A DNA stretch of 7,296 nt from Sulfurovum sp. (GTDB taxonomy: Bacteria > Campylobacterota > Campylobacteria > Campylobacterales > Sulfurovaceae). The notes beneath the pieces were generated by a model. That model searched no databases and was not told the origin of the DNA. It saw only the letters and a program-made list of their open reading frames with translations. Shown in pieces: positions 1 through 6,767 of the stretch. Location of the stretch: positions 1-7,296 of the forward strand of contig JANTFF010000027.1 of assembly GCA_024763575.1 (NCBI GenBank), read 5' to 3'. Positions within the stretch are counted from its first letter, which is position 1; each line of letters begins with the position of its first letter. Made by a program: the position numbers and the translations under genes.

Positions 1-718
1 CTTCAATCATAGCCGATATAGCACGACCAGGTGCATAAAATGCTGATGTTTTTAGATGGGAGACTATCTCTGCACCACCATTTTTAGTTTTTTCTATTAC
101 ATCTTCTATATCCTCTTTGGATAATATTTGAGTAAGAGGTACTCCACCTACATCAGTAATTTGTGGGTATGGTATCATATGTTCACCATGTTCCCCTATA
201 ACCATAGCTCTAGTCTGAGATGCACCAAATCCTGTTTTTTTATAAATTTGATAAGCCATTCGTGAACCATCTAATGCACCACTCATTCCTACAATTCTAC
301 TTCTATCCCAACCTGTTATCTTTTGAACTACAAATGTCATAACATCCAAAGGGTTAGATACACATAGTATAACTGCATTTGGTGAATACATTTTGATATT
401 TTGAGAAACCTCTTTGACAATTCCTGCATTAATATTTAGCAAATCAGCTCTAGTCATCTCTTTTTTTCTAGGAACTCCTGCTGTAATAACAACTACATCA
501 CAATCTTTTATCTCTTCTGGTTTAAGAGCAGCTTTCACTACTGTACCTCTTGGAGAATAATTTGTGGCTTGTGCAATATCTATCGCTTTTCCAATTGCAA
601 CTTCTGGAAAAATATCATATAGTATTATCTTATGACATGTTCCACTCAATGCTAATGCATACGCAGCACTTGCTCCTACTGCTCCTGCTCCTACTATTGC
701 TACTTGTCTTCCTATCAT
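1..718 (-). CDS. mdh: malate dehydrogenase, LDH-like type (3' end cut by window edge)
   Basis: NAD-dependent interconversion of malate and oxaloacetate in the cytoplasm (TCA or reductive TCA cycle). I translated this by hand from the minus strand. The frame is open for 239 codons to the window edge; the family is usually about 310-320 residues, so roughly the last quarter is missing. Visible features are the Rossmann motif GAGAVG at residues 10-15 and Asp35 at the end of the second strand (NAD preference). The substrate loop holds Arg84 and Arg90; Arg84 sits where LDH has Gln, which indicates malate rather than lactate. Also present are Asn122, Asp150/Arg153 in LDGSR, and the catalytic His177 in GEHG. 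The ATG at 718 is preceded by AAGGA (728-724). The gene starts 17 bases after the fused ETF gene and is probably the last or a later gene of the same operon. In the mobile loop, RKKEM replaces the more common RKPGM. The family call is secure; malate specificity is inferred from Arg84. Confidence 0.93.
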   Translation of the reverse strand, partial: MIGRQVAIVGAGAVGASAAYALALSGTCHKIILYDIFPEVAIGKAIDIAQATNYSPRGTVVKAALKPEEIKDCDVVVITAGVPRKKEMTRADLLNINAGIVKEVSQNIKMYSPNAVILCVSNPLDVMTFVVQKITGWDRSRIVGMSGALDGSRMAYQIYKKTGFGASQTRAMVIGEHGEHMIPYPQITDVGGVPLTQILSKEDIEDVIEKTKNGGAEIVSHLKTSAFYAPGRAISAMIE

Positions 719-735
719 ATCTATCCTTTTTTATT

Positions 736-2673
736 TTATTTAACTTCTAATCCAAACTTAAATCCGTTTTTAACTTTATCTATAAGCACAGGTAAAATAT
801 CTTCATACTCACCTACAAGTCCAAAGTCTGCATTGGCAAATATTGGGTCTTTTATATTATGATTTATAGCCACAATAGTATCAGACTCTTTCATACCTGC
901 AATATGTTGAACAGCTCCACTTACACCAACAGCTATATATACTTTGGGACGGACTGTTTTACCTGTTTGTCCTATCTGTCTAGCATACTCTGTAATACCC
1001 TCATCAACCACAGGACGGCTACATGCCCACTCTGCATTTATACCTTGCTCTTTTAGAGCCTCTGCTAAATCTTGGACTAGTTGTAGATTATCCACAACTG
1101 CTCCTCTACCACCTGCTACAATTATATCAGCATTGAATAAATTTTGTAATCCACCCTCACCAATAACTGTTTGGATAATTTCAGATACAAAAACATCTTT
1201 TCCTAATTGTGGACTAAATGGTGTTATTATACCCTCTCTATTATTATCAGGAGTTGGTACTTCAAATGTTCCTGCTCTTGCTGTTGAAATTTGAGGACAA
1301 ACAAAACCTAAAATAGTAGCTAGTTTAGACTCTCCATAAGTAGGTCGTTTGGACTCTAATATAGGAGCAAAGATTTTTTTAGTTTTTCTATTTATATGTT
1401 CACCAATCTCTAGTGCAGTACAGTCTGCTGTTACTCCACCTTTTACTTTTACTGCAATTCTAGGAGCTAACTCTCTACCTGCTGTTGTAGCTGAAAAAAG
1501 TGCAATTTCTGGATTTTTATCTTTGATAACTTGCTCAAATATAGAGGCAAATGGTAAAATTCTATACTCTTCTAATCTCTCATCATCTACTACTATAACC
1601 TCATCACTACCATGAGCAATTAACTCTTTGGCTAGTTGACCAATATCTTTACCGATAAGTAGAGTCATAACTTTGGTGTCATTTCCTAACTGTTGGGCTA
1701 AGTGTCTAGCAGGAGTTAGTAGCTCTAGTGATGGTCTTGAAATCTCACCTTTGACTACTTCTGCCCAAGTTAATATTCCCTTTGCACCATTTCTAAAATC
1801 AACCTCTTCAAACCCTTCTGGTCTTTTTTTGACTTTTTTGGCTTTTGTCTCTTTGACCTCTAGGCTGTTTTTACCAGATTTGATATTATCTATTAGTGAG
1901 TCAATAAGTTCAATCTCATTATGACCCTCTGCCATTTTTACAGGTGCTCTTTCACTTTTTATATTTGTAACTTTGGCTACAATAGTAGGGCTTCCACTTA
2001 GACCAATATTTTCATCACTTAGATTGATATCATCTATATTAAACATTGTTATTTCACTATGTCTAGCTCTCACTGCTCCACTAAGTGTTGGTCGTCTAGG
2101 TGGAATTCCTGTCGGGGTAAAAGATAGAGTACAAGGAAGAGGTAATTTCATTATTTGATACCCACCCTCTATAATTCTTTTGGCTTCAATATGACCATCT
2201 ATCAAATCAGCAGTCTCTATAAATGTAGCTTGTGGGATATGTAGGTTTTCAGCAACTTGTGATGGTACATGAGCTGTATCTCCATCACTTGTTTGTCTTC
2301 CTGCTACGATAATAAAATCTTCGTTTAATCCTTTTCCAAATCCCAAATGTCTAAGCATTGTAGAGATTGCTAAACCTGTAGCAAATGTATCAGACCCACC
2401 AAGTCGTCTATCACTTAGTAGATACGCCTCATCATATCCCATAGATAGTGCTTTTTTGAGTGACTCCTCAAAAGATGGAGGTCCCATTGAACATACTATA
2501 AGTTTCGCTTCAGGGTTTTCATTTTTCATCTGTAGTCCAGCCTCTAATGCATAACTACAGTCAATATTTATAATAGATTTTGCTTTGGTTCTATCCATTA
2601 GACCATCATCACCCATTCTCATCTCTGATGGGAGTGGAACTTGTTTCATCAAACTAATTATTGTTAATGCCAT
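736..2673 (-). CDS. etfBA: electron transfer flavoprotein, fused beta-alpha subunits (EtfB-EtfA)
   Basis: A soluble flavoprotein that takes electrons from acyl-CoA or other flavin dehydrogenases and passes them to ETF:quinone oxidoreductase. At 645 residues it equals one EtfB (about 260) plus one EtfA (about 320). Residues 1-265 are EtfB, with KQVPLP at 10-15, the nucleotide-site motif GRQTSDGDTAHV at 125-136 and GLSGSPT at 224-230. Residues about 270-290 form a Lys-rich linker. Residues about 295-645 are EtfA: ATTAGRELAPR (395-405), the SR pair at 552-553, QTGKTVRPK (569-577), GVSGAVQH (583-590) and NADFGLVGE (613-621), the usual FAD-binding elements. No stop or frameshift lies at the junction, so the fusion appears genuine. 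DGDTA and GLxGSPT resemble EtfB of bifurcating systems more than the DDDxNQT form of mitochondrial-type EtfB; a second FAD instead of AMP is therefore possible but unproven. The ATG at 2673 has AAGGAG five bases upstream. It lies between ETF-QO and mdh with short gaps. Confidence 0.93.
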   Translation of the reverse strand: MALTIISLMKQVPLPSEMRMGDDGLMDRTKAKSIINIDCSYALEAGLQMKNENPEAKLIVCSMGPPSFEESLKKALSMGYDEAYLLSDRRLGGSDTFATGLAISTMLRHLGFGKGLNEDFIIVAGRQTSDGDTAHVPSQVAENLHIPQATFIETADLIDGHIEAKRIIEGGYQIMKLPLPCTLSFTPTGIPPRRPTLSGAVRARHSEITMFNIDDINLSDENIGLSGSPTIVAKVTNIKSERAPVKMAEGHNEIELIDSLIDNIKSGKNSLEVKETKAKKVKKRPEGFEEVDFRNGAKGILTWAEVVKGEISRPSLELLTPARHLAQQLGNDTKVMTLLIGKDIGQLAKELIAHGSDEVIVVDDERLEEYRILPFASIFEQVIKDKNPEIALFSATTAGRELAPRIAVKVKGGVTADCTALEIGEHINRKTKKIFAPILESKRPTYGESKLATILGFVCPQISTARAGTFEVPTPDNNREGIITPFSPQLGKDVFVSEIIQTVIGEGGLQNLFNADIIVAGGRGAVVDNLQLVQDLAEALKEQGINAEWACSRPVVDEGITEYARQIGQTGKTVRPKVYIAVGVSGAVQHIAGMKESDTIVAINHNIKDPIFANADFGLVGEYEDILPVLIDKVKNGFKFGLEVK

Positions 2674-2705
2674 ATTTTCTCCTTAATTTTTTTATTGTTA
2701 TTTGA

Positions 2706-4367
2706 TTACATATAGTTGTATTCTGGACCATCTCCACCATAAGGTGTTCTCCAAGTTATACCACCATTTGGAGATTTAATATCACAAGTTTTACAATGTA
2801 CACAGTTTTCGGCATGAAGTCTTAGAGATTGATTACCCTCTTTGTCAAAATGGAGTTCATACACTTCAGCAGGACAGAATGCCTCTTCAGCTAAACCATA
2901 CTCTTCTATATTTATTTTTTGGAACTCTTGGGGATTATTTACAACTAAGTGAGGTGGTTGATGTTCATCATGCATAGCTTTTGAGTAATATACATCAGTT
3001 ACTTTATCAAATGTGAGTTTTTTATCAAACTCTAATTTACCTGGAAATCTATCTTTGAATTTAATCCCCTTATACTCTGATAATTTTTTAGTAGTATCCA
3101 TGTCAGCTTCAACTTTTGGTACAGCTAAACAAGCTCCACCAGTTACTAGTTGGATACCCATTTTGAGACCACCAATTATCATACCCTCTTGCATAACAGC
3201 TCTCATATTTCGTATAGGGTATAACTCTTTATAGATAGAACTACTGTTTACAAGATTTTCATATTGAGATAGAGATGCTTCACTAGTATCATTTTTAGTT
3301 AATGCCTCAATTGCTGTTTGTCCTGCACATATACCTGAACGAATAGCCAAGTGAATACCTTTGAGTCTTGCAGTTGTCAAGAAACCTGCACTATCACCAA
3401 CTATCATAAAATTATCACCATAATACTTTGGTATAGAGTGCCAACCACCTTCAGGCAAAGTTTTTGCTCCAAACTCAATAATCTTACCACCTTCTAAAAA
3501 TTTGGATACATAAGGGTGGGTTTTCCAAATTTGCATAGAGGCATGAATATCAAAAGTTGGGTCAGGATAATCAAGACCTACAACTAACCCCAGACCAACT
3601 CTATTGTTAGTTAATCCATATATAAATCCACCACCAAACTCTGATTTATCTTTGAGTGGATAACCAAAAGTGTGATAAACTGCACCCTCTTCTATATTAC
3701 CCTCAGGCACACTCCATAACTCTTTGACACCCAAAGAGTAAATTTGTGGTGATTTACCTTCATCCAAATTATATTTATCAATAACTTTCTTGGCTAGGCT
3801 TCCTCTTGTACCCTCTGCAAGAACTGTTATATCAGCTTTGACTACCGTTCCCTCTTGGTAGTTTTTCTGTTTTATACCATTATGGTCAAGCCCTGTATCT
3901 TTAGTTTTTACACCTACTACTTTACCATCTTCATATACCATATCATCAACAGCAAAGCCTGTATATATCTCTACGCCTTTTTTTGTGGCTATTTTTGCTA
4001 AATATCTACAAACTTCACCCAATGATGCTACAAAGTTACCACTGTTTGACATATATGGTGGATGAAATGGCAATTCAAATTCACCATCTTCACTTAGTTT
4101 GGCAGTAACATCTGTTGATACCTTAGAGTCAAATGGTATCTCTTGGAACTCTTCTGGTGTTAATAGGTCTTCAAATACTTTTGGTCGTATAACTGCACCT
4201 GAGAGTATATGTGAGCCAATAGAACTTCCTTTTTCGATAAGCATTATCTTCTTATCTTGACCTTTTTCTTTCAGTCTATTAGCAAGTTCAATCGCAGTAG
4301 CAAGTCCAGCTGAACCACCTCCGACTATGAGTACATTAGTTGAAATAACATCACTATTATTTATCAA
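2706..4367 (-). CDS. electron transfer flavoprotein:quinone oxidoreductase (ETF-QO)
   Basis: An inner-membrane-associated FAD and [4Fe-4S] enzyme that oxidises reduced ETF and reduces the quinone pool. The 553 residues match the usual size of bacterial and mature mitochondrial ETF-QO. The FAD dinucleotide motif GGGSAG is at 16-21, followed by the family block IGSHILSGAV (50-59). GVKELW is at 213-218, THPYVSKFLEGG at 283-294, and a second FAD contact VGDSAGF at 323-329 is followed by RLKGIHLAIRSG. The C-terminal ferredoxin-like domain has Cys498, Cys522, Cys525 and Cys528 (NCVHCKTCDIK), the four cluster ligands. The chosen start is TTG at 4367, with AGGA seven bases upstream; the next in-frame ATG lies beyond the FAD motif and cannot be the start. 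It is probably the first gene of the operon with the fused ETF (32-base gap) and mdh. The VGDSAG stretch is closer to FixC than to the animal enzyme, but the fused cluster domain supports ETF-QO. Confidence 0.94.
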   Translation of the reverse strand: MINNSDVISTNVLIVGGGSAGLATAIELANRLKEKGQDKKIMLIEKGSSIGSHILSGAVIRPKVFEDLLTPEEFQEIPFDSKVSTDVTAKLSEDGEFELPFHPPYMSNSGNFVASLGEVCRYLAKIATKKGVEIYTGFAVDDMVYEDGKVVGVKTKDTGLDHNGIKQKNYQEGTVVKADITVLAEGTRGSLAKKVIDKYNLDEGKSPQIYSLGVKELWSVPEGNIEEGAVYHTFGYPLKDKSEFGGGFIYGLTNNRVGLGLVVGLDYPDPTFDIHASMQIWKTHPYVSKFLEGGKIIEFGAKTLPEGGWHSIPKYYGDNFMIVGDSAGFLTTARLKGIHLAIRSGICAGQTAIEALTKNDTSEASLSQYENLVNSSSIYKELYPIRNMRAVMQEGMIIGGLKMGIQLVTGGACLAVPKVEADMDTTKKLSEYKGIKFKDRFPGKLEFDKKLTFDKVTDVYYSKAMHDEHQPPHLVVNNPQEFQKINIEEYGLAEEAFCPAEVYELHFDKEGNQSLRLHAENCVHCKTCDIKSPNGGITWRTPYGGDGPEYNYM

Positions 4368-4393
4368 TTTTTATTCCTATATATTAATATTAC

Positions 4394-4405
4394 TTATAAT
4401 TATAA
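4394..4405. repeat. palindromic TATAATTATA element, copy 1
   Basis: TTATAATTATAA is a perfect 12-base palindrome. The 12-mer TATAATTATAAA (4395-4406) recurs exactly at 4433-4444, and its AATTATAAA core recurs at 4516-4524. Each full copy holds an overlapping TATAAT on both strands, so it could act as a two-way -10 element. In DNA this AT-rich, chance recurrence is possible. Confidence 0.4.
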
Positions 4406-4432
4406 ACATTATAAAAATGTCTAAAAAATAGA

Positions 4433-4444
4433 TATAATTATAAA
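4433..4444. repeat. palindromic TATAATTATA element, copy 2
   Basis: An exact second copy of TATAATTATAAA, 38 bases from the first (start to start). The plus-strand TATAAT at 4433-4438 is a candidate -10 for the cbi operon. If used, it would give a leader of about 125 bases before cbiM. Confidence 0.4.
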
Positions 4445-4454
4445 TGAAAATGGA

Positions 4455-4468
4455 TTAAGTTAGCTTAA
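4455..4468. repeat. short perfect inverted repeat TTAAG-N4-CTTAA
   Basis: TTAAG and CTTAA flank the 4-base spacer TTAG. It lies just downstream of the plus-strand -10 candidate at 4433-4438, where an operator for the cobalt operon could sit. The arms are only 5 bases and AT-rich, so a regulatory role is a guess. Confidence 0.25.
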
Positions 4469-4569
4469 AATTAGATTAAATTAACAAAAATAAATAAATA
4501 GTGATATATGCTTTTAATTATAAATAATATTTTTTTAGATAAAATTCCAAAAATTAAAAAGGATAACAG

Positions 4570-5253
4570 ATGCATATAGAAGTAGGTGTAGTAAACGGAG
4601 CTAAGATGATACTTAGTTATGGAACAGGTGTAGCCGTAGTTGGTATTGGTGCAAAAATGGCTTTGGATAATATAAAAGAGAATGGAGTTTTGTCATTTTT
4701 GCTCAAAACTATTATTTCAATAGCTTTAGTATTTACATTTTTTGAGGTTTTCCCACACTACCCTGTTGGAGTTAGTGAAGTTCACCTGATTTTAGGTACA
4801 ACCTTGCTTATGGTGTTTGGTATAGCTCCTGCTATGATGGGTTTAGCTTTGGGATTACTCCTCCAAGGGGTTACTGTAGCACAATTTGATTTACCTCAAT
4901 ATGGAATTAATGTGACTACTCTTTTAGCAAGTATGTTGATTTTGTATCAAGCAACCAAAAAAATTGTACCAAAAGGTACTGCATACAAAGATATTACTTA
5001 TTCACAAATGCTTAAAATGTCACTAATTTGGGAAGGTGCTATTGTGAGTTGGGTAGCCTTTTGGGCATTTTATGGACAAGGATTTACAGTAGAAAATATA
5101 CACAATGTATTAACCTTTGGTGGAGCATATATGTTAGTGGTAATTTTAGAGCCATTAATAGATTTGGCAATATTATCAGCTGTAAAAACATGGTACAAAA
5201 GCGATAGATGTAGTATCCTTTTTGATAAAAGACTTACTAACTGTAGAGCATAA
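4570..5253 (+). CDS. cbiM: CbiM-family cobalt transporter substrate-binding membrane subunit
   Basis: The membrane component of an energy-coupling-factor type cobalt uptake system. In this family the extreme N-terminus, Met-His-Ile, folds into the membrane and His2 helps bind the metal; this protein begins MHIEVG, which also confirms the start. Its 227 residues hold about six to seven hydrophobic segments, roughly at 12-32, 41-60, 71-90, 92-110, 113-128, 146-167 and 178-203. The block PVGVSEVHLILGTTL (66-80) carries a second conserved His (His73), and YGINVTTL follows near 111-118. A Shine-Dalgarno AAGGAT ends five bases before the ATG. The stop overlaps the cbiK start as TAATG. No cbiN, cbiQ or cbiO partner is in the window, so the energising subunits must be encoded elsewhere or be absent. 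Nickel transport (NikM) is the alternative from sequence alone; the cbiK-cbiL context favours cobalt. Confidence 0.85.
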   Translation: MHIEVGVVNGAKMILSYGTGVAVVGIGAKMALDNIKENGVLSFLLKTIISIALVFTFFEVFPHYPVGVSEVHLILGTTLLMVFGIAPAMMGLALGLLLQGVTVAQFDLPQYGINVTTLLASMLILYQATKKIVPKGTAYKDITYSQMLKMSLIWEGAIVSWVAFWAFYGQGFTVENIHNVLTFGGAYMLVVILEPLIDLAILSAVKTWYKSDRCSILFDKRLTNCRA

Positions 5254-6068
5254 TGAAACGATATAGACACTATAAGAGTGACAAAGCCATAATATTGGCT
5301 TGTTTTGGCTCTGTAATAGAGCAAGATATGTATCTTGATTTAAAATCAGAAGTAGAAGAGAAGTTTAAAGGTGTAGATGTCTTTTTATCATTTAGTTCAA
5401 GAATGGTATTGAAAGATTTACACAAAAGAGGAATGGATTATAAAAACTTACCACAAGTTTTGGCCGATGTAGATATGTTGGGCTATAAAAATATAGTTGT
5501 AGCCTCTATTAATCTATTTCCAACAGATGAGCATGAACTATTAGTTAGAACGGTACAAGGTTTTAATACCTTTTCACTAGCTAATATTAGAAATACCAAA
5601 GCTATTATAAATAAAACCAAAGAGTCATCATTAGCTTTAAAATCTTTGAATGAGTCTATAACTAAAGAGAATAGGGCAAATCTATATGTAATTCATGGTG
5701 TACCTATATTAGATTTGGCAGGATTAAGTTCTGTAACTTATGCTGATGAGTTTCTAAAATTTATTGGAAAAAATAATTACACCTGTTCATTAGAGGGAGC
5801 ATTTCCCTACTATGCAGTAAAAGATAGACTAATAGAACAGATGAAAAGTGATGGCGTAACTAATGTTCAAGTTGTTCCTATGTTATTAGTAAGTGGTAAT
5901 CACTATATAAAAGATATGGTAGAGATAAGAGATGAGCTAAAAGAGCATTTCAATTCAAAAATAGTGGAGTCCAAAACTAAGTCAGATAGATTTAATCTAA
6001 TAGAGTTAGATGATATTCGCTCAATTATTATTCAAAATATAAAAGAAGAGATAATCAAACTTGGATAA
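5253..6068 (+). CDS. cbiK: sirohydrochlorin cobaltochelatase, CbiK type
   Basis: Inserts Co(II) into sirohydrochlorin, giving cobalt-sirohydrochlorin (cobalt-factor II), the entry reaction of anaerobic cobalamin synthesis. The 271 residues match the two-lobed CbiK size rather than the half-length CbiXS. N-terminal lobe: ILACFGS (14-20), FSSRMVLKDLHKRG (47-60), LPQVLADVDMLGY (66-78) and a segment with DEHELLVRTVQ (92-102). C-terminal lobe: the metal ligand His148 in VIHG, Glu181 in LEGAFP, the block ending DGVTNVQVVPM (200-210), and His217 in LLVSGNHYIKDM. These correspond to the His-Glu-His metal site of Salmonella CbiK; the Glu assignment needs a short gap near 181-186 and is less certain than the two His. 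There is no signal peptide, so it is probably cytoplasmic. The ATG overlaps the cbiM stop by one base (TAATG), with no strong Shine-Dalgarno, which suggests translational coupling. Its end overlaps the next gene by eight bases. Confidence 0.88.
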   Translation: MKRYRHYKSDKAIILACFGSVIEQDMYLDLKSEVEEKFKGVDVFLSFSSRMVLKDLHKRGMDYKNLPQVLADVDMLGYKNIVVASINLFPTDEHELLVRTVQGFNTFSLANIRNTKAIINKTKESSLALKSLNESITKENRANLYVIHGVPILDLAGLSSVTYADEFLKFIGKNNYTCSLEGAFPYYAVKDRLIEQMKSDGVTNVQVVPMLLVSGNHYIKDMVEIRDELKEHFNSKIVESKTKSDRFNLIELDDIRSIIIQNIKEEIIKLG

Positions 6069-6729
6069 GAAGTTATATATGGTCTCATTAGGGCCGGGTG
6101 ATATTGAGCTAGTTACAATAAAAGCTTTAAAAGCTTTAAAGAGTAGTGATGCAATCTGTATCCCTACTAAAAGTAAAGATAATAGTTTCAAAAAATCATT
6201 AACACACAAAATAGTAACTGCTTTGATGAGGGAGCATAATTTTACTAAACCAATTATTCCAGTATATACACCAATGCATTTCAAAAAAGAAGATTGGCAG
6301 TATCAAGTAGATGTGATATATAGTGGATTTGAAAAGTATGATACTTTAAGCTTTGTAACACTAGGAGATGGTGCTGTATATAGTACAGTATATTATCTAT
6401 TAGATATTATCAAAGTACAAAATCCAACTCTATATTGTAACAGTGAAGTAATAGCAGGAGTAACCTCCTTTTCACAAGCATCAGCAAAAATCAAAAAGCC
6501 TCTATGTATTGGAGATAGTAGATTTGAGATAGTTCCATTATTAGATAGAGAAGTACCTATCACTACTATATATATGCGTCCAAAAATTGGAATGGATACA
6601 GATAAGATTATAGAAAAAGGTGATATATATACTTTTGAGAATATGAACTATAAAGGAGAGAATATTACTCCATATAAAAAGAGCAAAGTAGATAAATATA
6701 TGACGCTATTTATAGATTTTTTTATATAG
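6061..6729 (+). CDS. cbiL: cobalt-factor II (precorrin-2) C20-methyltransferase
   Basis: Transfers a methyl group from S-adenosylmethionine to C20 of cobalt-factor II, the product of the preceding chelatase, giving cobalt-factor III. It belongs to the tetrapyrrole methylase fold. Motifs: KLYMVSLGPGD (4-14, the glycine-rich substrate and SAM loop), LVTIKALKAL (17-26), PVYTPM (67-72), VTLGDGAVYST (99-109) and AGVTSFSQASA (132-142). LGDxxxYST and GVTSF are typical of the CbiL/CobI branch and separate it from CbiF, CbiH and CobA. The 222 residues are slightly shorter than Salmonella CbiL. The favoured start is TTG at 6061, overlapping the cbiK stop; it keeps the first beta strand (KKLY) seen in the family. 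ATG at 6079 would lose it but remains possible. It is the last gene of the operon, with a stem-loop close behind. Precorrin-2 as substrate (CobI) is unlikely next to CbiK. Confidence 0.88.
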   Translation: MDKKLYMVSLGPGDIELVTIKALKALKSSDAICIPTKSKDNSFKKSLTHKIVTALMREHNFTKPIIPVYTPMHFKKEDWQYQVDVIYSGFEKYDTLSFVTLGDGAVYSTVYYLLDIIKVQNPTLYCNSEVIAGVTSFSQASAKIKKPLCIGDSRFEIVPLLDREVPITTIYMRPKIGMDTDKIIEKGDIYTFENMNYKGENITPYKKSKVDKYMTLFIDFFI

Positions 6730-6731
6730 TT

Positions 6732-6755
6732 TAATTCCCAATAGTTTGGGAATTA
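6732..6755 (+). terminator. intrinsic terminator of the cbiMKL operon
   Basis: The arms TAATTCCCAA (6732-6741) and TTGGGAATTA (6746-6755) form a perfect 10-bp stem with a TAGT loop. A run of five T starts at 6761, just after TTAAG. The stem begins three bases after the cbiL stop. On the minus strand no T-run follows the stem, so termination of the converging cytochrome gene here would be weaker. It fills most of the 38-base convergent gap. Confidence 0.75.
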
Positions 6756-6767
6756 TTAAGTTTTTAG

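Larger units (their letters stand above)
4368..4569. promoter_or_regulatory. divergent promoter region between ETF-QO and cbiM
   Basis: These 202 bases separate two operons transcribed in opposite directions, so both promoters should lie here. The DNA is almost entirely A and T. TATAAT occurs on the minus strand at 4404-4399, about 30 bases before the ETF-QO start. On the plus strand it occurs at 4433-4438, and TATAAA and TAATAT occur at 4519-4524 and 4525-4530 nearer cbiM. No convincing -35 hexamer accompanies them, which is common for sigma-70 promoters in Campylobacterota. I see no B12-box-like element or other riboswitch and no small ORF worth calling. Exact start sites cannot be fixed from the sequence. 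Confidence 0.55.

Noticed and set aside
550..750. Plus-strand 66-residue ORF with a run of leucines, resembling a membrane peptide
   Set aside because: It is the complement of the Ala/Gly/Val-rich N-terminus of malate dehydrogenase; the Leu run comes from reading that coding sequence backwards, and it has no ribosome-binding site.
944..1294. Plus-strand 116-residue ORF, and similar ones at 1349-1615, 1673-1924 and 1973-2158
   Set aside because: All lie antisense inside the fused ETF gene, which has clear family motifs across its whole length; their translations show no recognisable domain.
2706..4367. ETF-QO considered as FixC of a FixABCX complex
   Set aside because: FixC is about 430 residues and lacks the cluster domain; this protein carries the C-terminal four-Cys domain and ETF-QO blocks throughout, though its second FAD motif is FixC-like.
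5070..5324. Minus-strand 84-residue ORF across the cbiM-cbiK junction, and another at 6021-6284 across cbiK-cbiL
   Set aside because: They are antisense to well-supported genes, have no ribosome-binding site or family features, and are explained by AT-rich composition.
5253..6068. Chelatase considered as CbiX or SirB
   Set aside because: Length, the VIHG and GNHYIKDM blocks and their spacing fit two-lobed CbiK better.
6732..6755. Stem-loop considered a bidirectional terminator
   Set aside because: Only the plus strand has a T-run after the stem; on the minus strand A-rich sequence follows, so termination of the cytochrome gene here is not supported.
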